Part shown: piece after piece, positions 9,460-17,656 of the stretch
Layout: every line of letters begins with the position of its first letter
Position numbering within the stretch: position 1 is the stretch's first letter
Origin: Burkholderiaceae bacterium
GTDB taxonomy: Bacteria > Pseudomonadota > Gammaproteobacteria > Burkholderiales > Burkholderiaceae_D
NCBI GenBank assembly: GCA_004298905.1
Contig: SCTK01000006.1
Location: 124,001-188,000 of the forward strand
Direction of reading: 5' to 3'
Length of the DNA stretch: 64,000 nt
Program-made: the position numbers and the translations under genes
Notes under the pieces: model-generated
Seen by the model: only the letters and a program-made list of their open reading frames with translations
Told to the model about the DNA's origin: nothing
The model's database searches: none

Positions 9460-10512
9460 TTAGTTTGCGCGCAGCACCACCAGGCAGATCAAGATCAACA
9501 CCAGCCCAGCCAGACTGAGCCAGAGCAAGCGCGAATCCGCACCCGGCTGCGCCGGCGGGCCGCTGCGGGGAGGAGGCGTATAACGTGCCACCAAGCGATC
9601 AACCGGTTGATGGGTTGGTCTGGCCAGTGCCGGCTGAACCGGGGCAGTGTGCGCTGAAGATGTCGGCGTTGAAGCGTCCTCCGGCCCCTGACTGCGCAAC
9701 AAGTAGGATTGATAACGCAATTGTTTTCGCTGCGCATGCAGGGCCGCCACTTCAGCCTGACGCACACGCACCCGTTCTTCGAGTTGCTGTTGTTCCTGGG
9801 TGATCTGCAACAGTTGCTGGCGCTGCAATACCAGATCCTTGTCCTGACTGCGAATTTCCTGCGCCAGCTGCTGGGACTCATTGCGCCGCGTTTCCTTGAG
9901 TGTCACAAAACGCGCAATCGCGGCTTCCAGTTCGTTGTGCTCATGACGCATCGCTTCGTGCCGGCTCCGCAATTGTTCCAGCTCGGTCTGCATGCCCTGT
10001 TGATTGTTCAAGGCATCGCCATGCAGCATCTGCAACTCGGTGCGCGTCTGTTCCAGACTGCTGATGCGCGCCTGCACCTTATCGAGTTCAGCCATCTCGT
10101 GCGTTTCATCGTCACGCACGCGGTGGCGCAATTCGCGCAACTCGCGCACCCGTTGACAGACGCTATTGATTTCCAGGTGTAAACGTTCCTGCTCTTCCAG
10201 CAGATCGCGCTTGTGCAACTGGCGATCCCGCGTGTGTTTTTCGAGCGCGGCAATTTCCTCTTCCAGCGTCACCAGACTGGAAGGGCCATAGGGTACCCAG
10301 GTGTCAGATCTGGCCGTGCCACCGTTGTGGCGCGCAGGCGCAACCGGCGTGGTTACTGCGGGTGCAAACACATCGTTGTAGGACCAATCGTCGGATACGG
10401 TAGCGGGGAAGTGGTCATCCGGCTGCATACTGCCATGAGATGCTGACGCTACGCCCGCACTGGGCGCCTCGTCGTGCAGCGCGCATGCACGAAAGCCGGT
10501 AAACAATCGCAT
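9460..10512 (-). CDS. Coiled-coil protein with C-terminal membrane anchor, unknown function
   Basis: No family recognised. 350 aa: an N-terminal low-complexity part (about 1-75), a long heptad-rich coiled coil (about 80-270, e.g. LEEEIAALEKHTRDRQLHK), a Pro-rich linker and a single C-terminal transmembrane helix (LLWLSLAGLVLILICLVVL) ending in RAN, i.e. a tail-anchored topology with the coiled coil in the cytoplasm. The start at 10512 has an AGGGG site upstream. It shares the N-terminal motif FPxTVx(D/E)DW with the next upstream gene (HFPATVSDDW here, DFPDTVFEDW there), so the two are probably diverged paralogues. It is the last gene of a minus-strand series after the NAD-glutamate dehydrogenase. 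Confidence 0.75.
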   Translation of the reverse strand: MRLFTGFRACALHDEAPSAGVASASHGSMQPDDHFPATVSDDWSYNDVFAPAVTTPVAPARHNGGTARSDTWVPYGPSSLVTLEEEIAALEKHTRDRQLHKRDLLEEQERLHLEINSVCQRVRELRELRHRVRDDETHEMAELDKVQARISSLEQTRTELQMLHGDALNNQQGMQTELEQLRSRHEAMRHEHNELEAAIARFVTLKETRRNESQQLAQEIRSQDKDLVLQRQQLLQITQEQQQLEERVRVRQAEVAALHAQRKQLRYQSYLLRSQGPEDASTPTSSAHTAPVQPALARPTHQPVDRLVARYTPPPRSGPPAQPGADSRLLWLSLAGLVLILICLVVLRAN

Positions 10513-10682
10513 AGTCTGCCCCTGCCGCCACCCGGAAGAAATTTCCGTTTATATTATTTCAGGCTGGCCAGGACGATCACAAGTGTCCGGCTGGCCTTAC
10601 CTACCTTTTATGTACCTTGTCGAATCAAGGCGGGCTTTTGTGCCTGCTTCTCGTTGCAGGCATTATTGCAAAAAAAGCAGCA

Positions 10683-11405
10683 TCACTCCAGTGGCTTGTC
10701 CGTTTTTTCTTTTGCCGCAACCGCACTCGCTGCAGCTGGGACAACCCGATCCAGCTGCGGCGCCAGCTTCATGCCACCAGCGAAATCGTCCGTTGCCGCG
10801 CGTGTTTCATCGTACAGTGCCGGCACGGCCACCTGTGGCTTGGGTTCCGGCGCGGGTGCCGGTGACAACGCTGGTGCCGATTGTGTAAGTTGTCTCAATT
10901 GTGTCTGCAGGGTGCCCGGAAGCCAGGCCGCCGAATAGGTCACCGCCAGCCCGGCCAATAGCATCAAGATCAGCGCGGCGCTCCCGGGGTGCCGCGTGAC
11001 AAAGGAAAAAATCGATCGTGGGGCGGCGAACAATGCCGCGCCAACACGCGCGTTGGTACCGGCCTGCGCGGCCAATTGTTCCACTTCGGCATGCATACTG
11101 CGCAGTCGGGCCTTGAGTTCCATGCGGTGTTGCCGCAACTTTTCAAGCTCGCGGGCACGGACGTGAATGCGATTCTGCAGCTGATCTGCGGTTCGCGTCA
11201 TTTCGTTCAAACGGCTGCGCTGCTCGATCAACAAGGATTCCTCAGCCCGCAACAGCTTGTCCACCGCCGCTACTTCAGCGCGACGGCTATCCAGCCGCCG
11301 TGTCTCTGTCGCTGTCCAGTCCTCAAAGACGGTGTCTGGAAAATCCGCCTGCGCTTCCGAGCCTGTTGCAGCACGCTCTGATTCTTCTTTCTTTTCAACG
11401 GTCAC
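10683..11405 (-). CDS. Coiled-coil single-pass membrane protein, unknown function
   Basis: No family recognised. 240 aa starting at GTG 11405. Residues about 35-115 form a coiled coil rich in Arg, Glu and Leu; residues about 141-163 are a transmembrane helix (AALILMLLAGLAVTYSAAWL); the remainder is an Ala/Pro-rich tail ending in Lys/Glu. The motif DFPDTVFEDW at residues 21-30 matches HFPATVSDDW in the neighbouring tail-anchored protein. It begins 29 bases after the NAD-glutamate dehydrogenase stop codon on the same strand, so co-transcription is likely. The 170-base gap to the next gene (10513-10682) shows no recognisable element. Confidence 0.72.
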   Translation of the reverse strand: MTVEKKEESERAATGSEAQADFPDTVFEDWTATETRRLDSRRAEVAAVDKLLRAEESLLIEQRSRLNEMTRTADQLQNRIHVRARELEKLRQHRMELKARLRSMHAEVEQLAAQAGTNARVGAALFAAPRSIFSFVTRHPGSAALILMLLAGLAVTYSAAWLPGTLQTQLRQLTQSAPALSPAPAPEPKPQVAVPALYDETRAATDDFAGGMKLAPQLDRVVPAAASAVAAKEKTDKPLE

Positions 11406-11434
11406 GTCGGCCCCAAATCTTAAATCGATCCTTA

Positions 11435-14400
11435 TTAGAGCAGATTACGCAATTCACGCAAGGCCACCGACAACATCGCCAGATCGGCCTGACCCAGGGC
11501 CTGCAAATCGGCCAGCACACGCTGGGCGCGCAGCATTTGCTGCGGATGCTGCTGTTGCCATTGCGTCAGCAGATCGTCCACGGTCGCGCCCGGTGCCGCA
11601 CCTTTGAGAATGCTTGCGGTAAACGTGCGCTGGCGCCAGGCCAGATCGTCGCGCAGCGCAGCACGCGCCAGGGCATCCCAGTGGCTGCCCGTGGGCAGCG
11701 CAGTGATTTGCTGCCGCAACCAGTCGTGATTGAGCACATGGTCGAGCGCGAAATAGACCTGCGCCGCCAGGTCCAGATCGTAAGCACCATTGGTACTCAT
11801 TTCGATCAGATCAAGGCTGGGCAACATCAATTCGAGGCTGGCGACAGTCTGTGCCAATTCGCTGGGCACATTCGCAGCCTGCCATTGCGCAGCCAGTTCG
11901 GCGACGGCGGCATTTTCCGGCCGCGCCAGCAAGGCGGGGAGATGCTGCCGTAGTTGCACAATGCGCGGCGCGTAGGCAGCGGCGACCAGCCCCATGCTTT
12001 CGGACTGGCGATGACGCAGGAACCACAAGACCGCACGCTGGGTAAACCGTGTCAGGTCGATCAGCATGCGCCCCTGCACGGCATCGGGCACTTTCGTATC
12101 GAGCGCATCGATCTGGGTCCAGAGCGCTTGCAGACCACAACATTCACGCACCAGCACGTAGGCGCGCACGACATCGGCGGCCGATGCACCGGTTTCTTCC
12201 TGCACCCGATGTACCAGCGTGTTGCCAACCCGATTGACCAATTGATTGACCACCACCGTGGCAATGATTTCGCGCCGCAATGGGTGGCCGGTAATCGCCG
12301 AGGAAAAGCGTTTTTGCAACGGTCGTGGGAAATACGCCAGCAGTGCGCTGGAGAAAAACTCGTCATCGGGCACATCGCTGGCGACCAGTTCATCGAACAA
12401 CCACATCTTGGTGTAGGCCATGAGCACGGCGTTTTCCGGCGCGGTCAGCCCTTGATGCGCGTTCTTGCGTTCGACGATCTGCGCATCGCTGGGCAGAAAC
12501 TCGATCTTGCGATTGAGGCGCCGTGCAGCTTCCAGGGTACGGATCAGCCGTCCCTGGCCTTCGATCAATTGCTCGCCGCGCCGCGTGAGCACCGACAGGC
12601 ATTGGGTCTGGTAATAATTGTCTTGCAGCACCAGTTGGCCGACTTCTTCCGTCATCGTCGCCAGCAATTCGTTGCGTTGCGCCGTGGTGAGCGTGCCGCG
12701 CACCACCAGGCGGTCGAGCAGAATCTTGATGTTGACTTCGTGGTCGGAACAATCGACACCCGCCGAATTGTCAATGGCATCGGTATTCAGACGCACACCC
12801 GCCAGCGCAGCTTCGATGCGGCCCTGCTGGGTGCACCCCAGATTGCCGCCCTCGGCCACCACGCGTGCGCGAATTTCACGGCCGTCGATGCGGATCGCAT
12901 CGTTGGTGCGATCGCCCACCTGCGCGTGCGATTCAAAACTGGCCTTGACATAGGTGCCGATGCCGCCGTTGTAGAGCAGATCGACCGGCGCCTTGAGAAT
13001 GGCATTCTTCAATTCATTGGGCGGCAATTGTTCGGCATCGATCCCCAGCACGGCGCGGATTTGCGGACTCAGCGGAATCGATTTGAGCGAGAGCGGATAG
13101 ACGCCGCCACCGGCCGAAATCAGACCCTTGTCATAGTCGTCCCAGGACGAACGCGGCAGTGCGAACAAGCGCTGCCGTTCCTTGAAGCTGGCGTCTGAAT
13201 CGGGATTTGGATCGAGAAAAATATGGCGATGATCGAATGCGGCGACCAGACGAATATGCTGGGACAGCAGCATGCCGTTGCCGAACACATCACCGCTCAT
13301 GTCGCCGATACCGGCCACCGTGAAATCCTGCGATTGCGTATCCAGGCCCAATTCGCGGAAATGCCGCTTGACCGATTCCCAGGCGCCGCGCGCGGTGATG
13401 CCCATTTTCTTGTGGTCGTAGCCGACCGAACCGCCGGAGGCAAACGCGTCGCCCAGCCAGAAACCATATTCCTGCGAGACGCTATTGGCAATGTCGGAAA
13501 ACGTCGCGGTTCCCTTGTCGGCCGCCACCACCAGATAGGGATCGTCGCCGTCGTAACGAATCAGGTCGGGCGGCGATACGACCGCTTCACCCACCAGATT
13601 GTCGGTGAGGTCGAGCAGACCACGCAGGAAGGTTTTGTAACACTCAATGCCTTCCTGCATGAAGGCTTCGCGATTGCTCGCGGGCGGTGGATTCTTGACA
13701 TAGAACCCACCTTTGGAACCCACCGGTACGATCACCGTGTTCTTCACCATCTGCGCCTTCACCAGGCCGAGCACCTCGGTGCGGAAATCCTCGCGCCGAT
13801 CCGACCAGCGCAGACCGCCGCGCGCCACCTTGCCGCCGCGCAAATGCACGCCTTCGACGCGTGGTGAGTAAACAAAAATCTCGAACATCGGCTTCGGCTC
13901 CGGCAAGCCGGGTACCTGCGCCGGATTCAGTTTGAACGAGACCCACGGTTTGGGCATGCCATCGGCCGCACGCTGGTAAAAATTGGTGCGCAAGGTGGCC
14001 TGGATGGTTTCGAAATACTGGCGCAGGATTTTGTCCTGATCCAGATTGCCGACGTGTTCCAGATCCGCGCGCACTTCATTGCCAAGTGTCTCCACCGTCA
14101 AGGCGCGATCGACGGTCAGCGCCGGATCGAAACGCGCGGCAAACAAATCCGCCAGCTTGCGCGCAAGCATCGGATAGGCAGCGAGGGTGTCTTCGATATA
14201 GGCCTGGCTGTAGGACAACCCGATCTGCTTGAAATACTTGGCGTAGGCGCGCAGGATCACGATCTCGCGCCATTGCAATTGCGCCGTCAGGGCCAGCCGG
14301 TTGAAGTTGTCGTTCTCCACCGCGCCGCGCCAGACTTGCGCAAACAAATCCTGAAACAGGGGTTGAATCCGCTCGAAGTCGAGTTCCGCGCCCGCCGGGC

Positions 14401-16858
14401 TTTGCAGGCCGATGTCATGCATCCACAGTTGCGTGCCATCATCCAGCTGCAATTTATAGGGCCGCTCATCCAGCACCTTGACGCCCAGACATTCAAGCAT
14501 CGGCAGGCTTTCCGATAGCGTGATCGAGGCATGTTTCTGGTACAGCTTGAAACGCAGGTTGGCTGCCTCACCGGGCTCAGCCTGATATAGCGCCATGCCG
14601 AGTGTTTGCGTGTCGTTCAGCGACTCGAACATTCCAATGTCATTGACTGCGCTGGCGGCGGGGTAGTGCTCGATATAGCCGGCTGGGAAGGCATTGCCAT
14701 AGCGCCGGTTGCGCAGCCGGCCCGCGTCTTCACCAAAACGCTCGGCCAACACATCGGCCAGGTCGTCCTGCCAGCGGCGGGTCGCGAGCTGTACACGTTT
14801 TTGCAACTGTGCCATGTCGAGCGCGACGTGCGTGCCCGGCGGCGTGCGAATCATGAAGTGAATGCGCGCCAGCACCGATTCCGACAGCAAGGGCTGGAAG
14901 TCGCAGCTGGTGCCATGAAATGCATCCAGCAAAACATTCTGAATGCGCAAGCGGATTTCGGTATTGTATTTTTCGCGTGGGATAAAAACGAAACACGAGA
15001 CGTAACGGCCGAAGATGTCGTGCCGCACGAACAGGCGGGTGATCTGGCGTTCCTGCAGACTCAAGATACCCAGCGAAATTTCGCGCAAGTCTTGCACAGT
15101 GATCTCGAACAATTCGTCGCGCGGATAGCTTTCGAGAATCGCCAACAGCGTTTTTTCCATGTGACTCTTGGGCAGGAAATTCGTTTGCGCCAGTACCTGT
15201 GCCACCTTGCGTCGGAGCAATGGGATTTCCTGCGGGCTGGTGCTGTAGACATTGGAGGTGTACAGACCCAGCACACGGTGTTCACCGATGAGACGGCCCG
15301 CCTCATCAAAACGCTTGATGCCGATATAGTCCAGATAGCCGGGACGATGCACGGTAGCGCGCGCGTTGGCTTTGGTCAGCAACAGCAATTCGCCGTTTTC
15401 GACGATGCTCTTGATCTGCGCCGGCACGGCCTTGGGTGAAACATCTTCGTCCGGCCGATCGCGCAAAATGCCCAGCCCGGTGCCGAGCACGGGCGTCATC
15501 GAATACTGCCCATCCGCCTCGTGCAAATCGTAATCGCGCGTACCCAGCAAGGTGAAGTGATTGCCCAGCAGCCAGTGCACAAAAGCCTCGGCTTCCTCCA
15601 TCTCACTGGCGCTCAGATTACCGCGCGTGCCCCCTTGCAAGGCATTGCGCACGGCCGCTTGCATCGCTTGCCAATCGCTCACCACGCGGCGCACATCCTG
15701 CAACACGCCGGTCAAACTCTGTTCCAGTTCAGCACTGGCGTCGGGCGACTCCGGCCGATCCATTTCGACATGAATCAACGATTCCAGCTGGGCCTGAGGA
15801 TCGGAAACATCGCGCGGCAACACCGCCAGCAATTGACCGCTCGCGTCGCGTCGCACGCGCATCTGCGGATGCACGATCAGGTGCAGCTTGAGGCCCGCAC
15901 GGTTGATTTCCATGGCCACGGAATCCACCAGAAAAGGCATGTCGTCATTCGCGATCTGCGCCACGGCATGCCTGCTGATTGGGCCATCCTCCGCGCTCTG
16001 CGGTTGAAAGACGTGCACCAGGGTCTGGCCGGGCTCGCGTTGCTGTGTCAACTGAAAATGCGCCAGCGCGGCACTGGCCAGATCGGCACGGCTGCGTACG
16101 TGCAAGTCTTCGCCCTGTAACTGAGCGTAATACTGTTGCACGAACGAGGTGGCCGCCGTACGCTGCCATCCCGGCAAATGCAACAGTATCTGGGCTGTCA
16201 CCTCGGCCAGTACAGCACAATGATCCTGACCCTGGGTCAGGATAGGTGCGTGCGCTGGCGCAAACTCGGGCATAGATTCGGACACAGATACGGGTGCGGG
16301 TGCTGGCGTGGCGTTGCGCATCGCTTCGATCAGGCCCCGCTCCAGTTCGACATAGGCATCAGGCCCGTCTTGCCGATCCAACTCGATCTCGATCACCTCC
16401 TCCAGCCGGGTCTGGGGATAGTCAACCCCCCGTGGTAGCACCGCCAGCAATTGGCCGCTGTCGTCACGCCGCACGCGTACCTGCGGGTGTACCACAAGGT
16501 GGGGGGTGAGACCGCCACGGCTGATTGCCCCCACCACGATACCGGCCAGGTCGGGCACATCGTCGTTGACGATTTGCACGATGGCATGGTTGCTGGTCCA
16601 GCCATCCTCCTGCTCTCGGGGCGGATGAATATGGACCAACGGTTGATGTGGCGTGCGCTTCTGTGCCAACCGGAAGTGCGCCAGCGCAGCACAGGCCAGA
16701 CTGGCTTGGCTGCGTGCGGGCAAGTCATCGCCCACCACCTGGTCGTAATACTGTTGCACGAATGAAGTCGCTGCGGTGCGCTGATGCCCGGGCACCTGCG
16801 ACAGTACCAGCGCGGCAACTTCGGCCAGGACGGCGTTGTGGTCTTGTTCTTGAGTCAT
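11435..16858 (-). CDS. gdhB: NAD-specific glutamate dehydrogenase (large, 180-kDa class) with duplicated N-terminal domain
   Basis: Oxidatively deaminates glutamate to 2-oxoglutarate with NAD+, feeding amino acid carbon into the TCA cycle. 1807 aa from ATG 16858, about 200 residues longer than the usual 1600 or so. The core matches the family: SDRREDFRTEVLGLVKAQ, the catalytic-loop segment VGSKGGFYVK with Lys1049, and the dinucleotide-domain region RVVAEGGNLGCTQQGRIE. The extra length comes from a tandem duplication: residues 1-182 and 207-388 are homologous (both contain RTAATSFVQQYY and HPQxRVRRDxSGQLLAVLPR), joined by an Ala/Pro/Ser linker. Copy 2 keeps NDDMPFLVDSV, the family consensus; copy 1 has changed to NDDVPDLAGIV. 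Two coiled-coil membrane protein genes follow. Confidence 0.95.
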   Translation of the reverse strand: MTQEQDHNAVLAEVAALVLSQVPGHQRTAATSFVQQYYDQVVGDDLPARSQASLACAALAHFRLAQKRTPHQPLVHIHPPREQEDGWTSNHAIVQIVNDDVPDLAGIVVGAISRGGLTPHLVVHPQVRVRRDDSGQLLAVLPRGVDYPQTRLEEVIEIELDRQDGPDAYVELERGLIEAMRNATPAPAPVSVSESMPEFAPAHAPILTQGQDHCAVLAEVTAQILLHLPGWQRTAATSFVQQYYAQLQGEDLHVRSRADLASAALAHFQLTQQREPGQTLVHVFQPQSAEDGPISRHAVAQIANDDMPFLVDSVAMEINRAGLKLHLIVHPQMRVRRDASGQLLAVLPRDVSDPQAQLESLIHVEMDRPESPDASAELEQSLTGVLQDVRRVVSDWQAMQAAVRNALQGGTRGNLSASEMEEAEAFVHWLLGNHFTLLGTRDYDLHEADGQYSMTPVLGTGLGILRDRPDEDVSPKAVPAQIKSIVENGELLLLTKANARATVHRPGYLDYIGIKRFDEAGRLIGEHRVLGLYTSNVYSTSPQEIPLLRRKVAQVLAQTNFLPKSHMEKTLLAILESYPRDELFEITVQDLREISLGILSLQERQITRLFVRHDIFGRYVSCFVFIPREKYNTEIRLRIQNVLLDAFHGTSCDFQPLLSESVLARIHFMIRTPPGTHVALDMAQLQKRVQLATRRWQDDLADVLAERFGEDAGRLRNRRYGNAFPAGYIEHYPAASAVNDIGMFESLNDTQTLGMALYQAEPGEAANLRFKLYQKHASITLSESLPMLECLGVKVLDERPYKLQLDDGTQLWMHDIGLQSPAGAELDFERIQPLFQDLFAQVWRGAVENDNFNRLALTAQLQWREIVILRAYAKYFKQIGLSYSQAYIEDTLAAYPMLARKLADLFAARFDPALTVDRALTVETLGNEVRADLEHVGNLDQDKILRQYFETIQATLRTNFYQRAADGMPKPWVSFKLNPAQVPGLPEPKPMFEIFVYSPRVEGVHLRGGKVARGGLRWSDRREDFRTEVLGLVKAQMVKNTVIVPVGSKGGFYVKNPPPASNREAFMQEGIECYKTFLRGLLDLTDNLVGEAVVSPPDLIRYDGDDPYLVVAADKGTATFSDIANSVSQEYGFWLGDAFASGGSVGYDHKKMGITARGAWESVKRHFRELGLDTQSQDFTVAGIGDMSGDVFGNGMLLSQHIRLVAAFDHRHIFLDPNPDSDASFKERQRLFALPRSSWDDYDKGLISAGGGVYPLSLKSIPLSPQIRAVLGIDAEQLPPNELKNAILKAPVDLLYNGGIGTYVKASFESHAQVGDRTNDAIRIDGREIRARVVAEGGNLGCTQQGRIEAALAGVRLNTDAIDNSAGVDCSDHEVNIKILLDRLVVRGTLTTAQRNELLATMTEEVGQLVLQDNYYQTQCLSVLTRRGEQLIEGQGRLIRTLEAARRLNRKIEFLPSDAQIVERKNAHQGLTAPENAVLMAYTKMWLFDELVASDVPDDEFFSSALLAYFPRPLQKRFSSAITGHPLRREIIATVVVNQLVNRVGNTLVHRVQEETGASAADVVRAYVLVRECCGLQALWTQIDALDTKVPDAVQGRMLIDLTRFTQRAVLWFLRHRQSESMGLVAAAYAPRIVQLRQHLPALLARPENAAVAELAAQWQAANVPSELAQTVASLELMLPSLDLIEMSTNGAYDLDLAAQVYFALDHVLNHDWLRQQITALPTGSHWDALARAALRDDLAWRQRTFTASILKGAAPGATVDDLLTQWQQQHPQQMLRAQRVLADLQALGQADLAMLSVALRELRNLL
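15695..16240 (-). repeat. Intragenic duplication, copy 2 (canonical N-terminal domain of NAD-GDH)
   Basis: Encodes residues 207-388, beginning LTQGQDHCAVLAEV. It is directly continuous with the rest of the enzyme and retains family-typical NDDMPFLVDSV and LHLIVHPQMRVRRD, so it is taken as the original domain. Confidence 0.88.
16313..16858 (-). repeat. Intragenic duplication, copy 1 (degenerate N-terminal domain of NAD-GDH)
   Basis: Encodes residues 1-182. Aligned by eye against copy 2 with an exact spacing of 206 codons (16858 versus 16240), more than half of the residues are identical without gaps over the first 180 positions. It has lost the LVDSV segment found in copy 2 and in the family. 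Confidence 0.88.
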
Positions 16859-17083
16859 AATGCGCCTGCTCCAAAAATGGATTGCATCAGCGAATGACGG
16901 CATATTTGTGCCAATAATTATGGCTGAGTATGCACAGAAAAGGCCTAAATAAATAAAAACTGGATATGCTTGGGCAAGAATACGGTCTTAACCCTTTGAT
17001 TCACAACACGTGCGCTCGCCCGCCTCCGTCTGCTCGCGACAAAACTCCTGTCTATTCAGCGTATCCCTAACTCCAAAACTTTG

Positions 17084-17599
17084 ATGGAAAAGAATCTGCC
17101 GACCGGTACACCGCGCATCAACCTGATCGTCGCCATGGCGCATCAGCGCGCCATCGGCGCCCGCAACACCCTGCCCTGGCGGCTGCCGGAAGACTTGCAG
17201 TATTTCAAACGCACCACCCTCGGCCACCCCATCATCATGGGCCGCAATACTTTTGAATCGATCGGCAAACCCTTGCCCGGGCGGCGCAATATTGTCGTCA
17301 GCCGCCAGCCGGATTATGCGGCCGATGGCTGCGAGGTGGCGCATTCGCTGGCGGACGCCATCCGATTGTGTGCGGCTCAGCCAGAGGTCTTTGTCATCGG
17401 TGGTGCCCAGCTTTACGCCCAGGCACTGCCCTTGTCAGATCGCTTGTATGTGACCGAGATTGATCTTGCGGTTGAGGCAGATACCTTCTTCCCACCGTTT
17501 GAACACATGGGCTGGCAAGAGGTTCAGCGCGAATCCCTGCACGCCGCCAGCCCAAACGATTTCGACTTCGCTTTCGTCGTCTACGATAAAGCGGGTTGA
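17084..17599 (+). CDS. folA: Dihydrofolate reductase
   Basis: Reduces dihydrofolate to tetrahydrofolate with NADPH, regenerating the cofactor consumed by thymidylate synthase. 171 aa, normal size. Family signatures are present: LIVAMAHQRAIGARNTLPWRLPEDL at the N terminus with the Pro-Trp and the acidic substrate-binding residue, IMGRNTFESIG for NADP binding, LPGRRNIVVSR, and VIGGAQLYAQAL. The ATG at 17084 directly follows an in-frame TTG at 17081; the ribosome site is weak. The 225-base gap to the divergent NAD-GDH gene must hold both promoters. Followed by a strong terminator. Normally a neighbour of thyA in related genomes. Confidence 0.97.
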   Translation: MEKNLPTGTPRINLIVAMAHQRAIGARNTLPWRLPEDLQYFKRTTLGHPIIMGRNTFESIGKPLPGRRNIVVSRQPDYAADGCEVAHSLADAIRLCAAQPEVFVIGGAQLYAQALPLSDRLYVTEIDLAVEADTFFPPFEHMGWQEVQRESLHAASPNDFDFAFVVYDKAG

Positions 17600-17605
17600 A
17601 AAAGA

Positions 17606-17632
17606 AAAGGGTGGGGAGAGCCCCACCCTTTT
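17606..17632. terminator. Bidirectional rho-independent terminator between folA and clpA
   Basis: Stem AAGGGTGGGG - AGAG - CCCCACCCTT followed by TTT on the plus strand and preceded by an A-rich run, so it can serve the convergent clpA transcript as well. Confidence 0.88.
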
Positions 17633-17656
17633 GCTAGCCTGCGGCGCCCGTATGGG

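Noticed and set aside
11954-13198. Plus-strand open frame of about 414 codons within the NAD-GDH gene
   Set aside because: Antisense to the GDH core, no motif, His/Gln/Arg-rich composition typical of a shadow frame.
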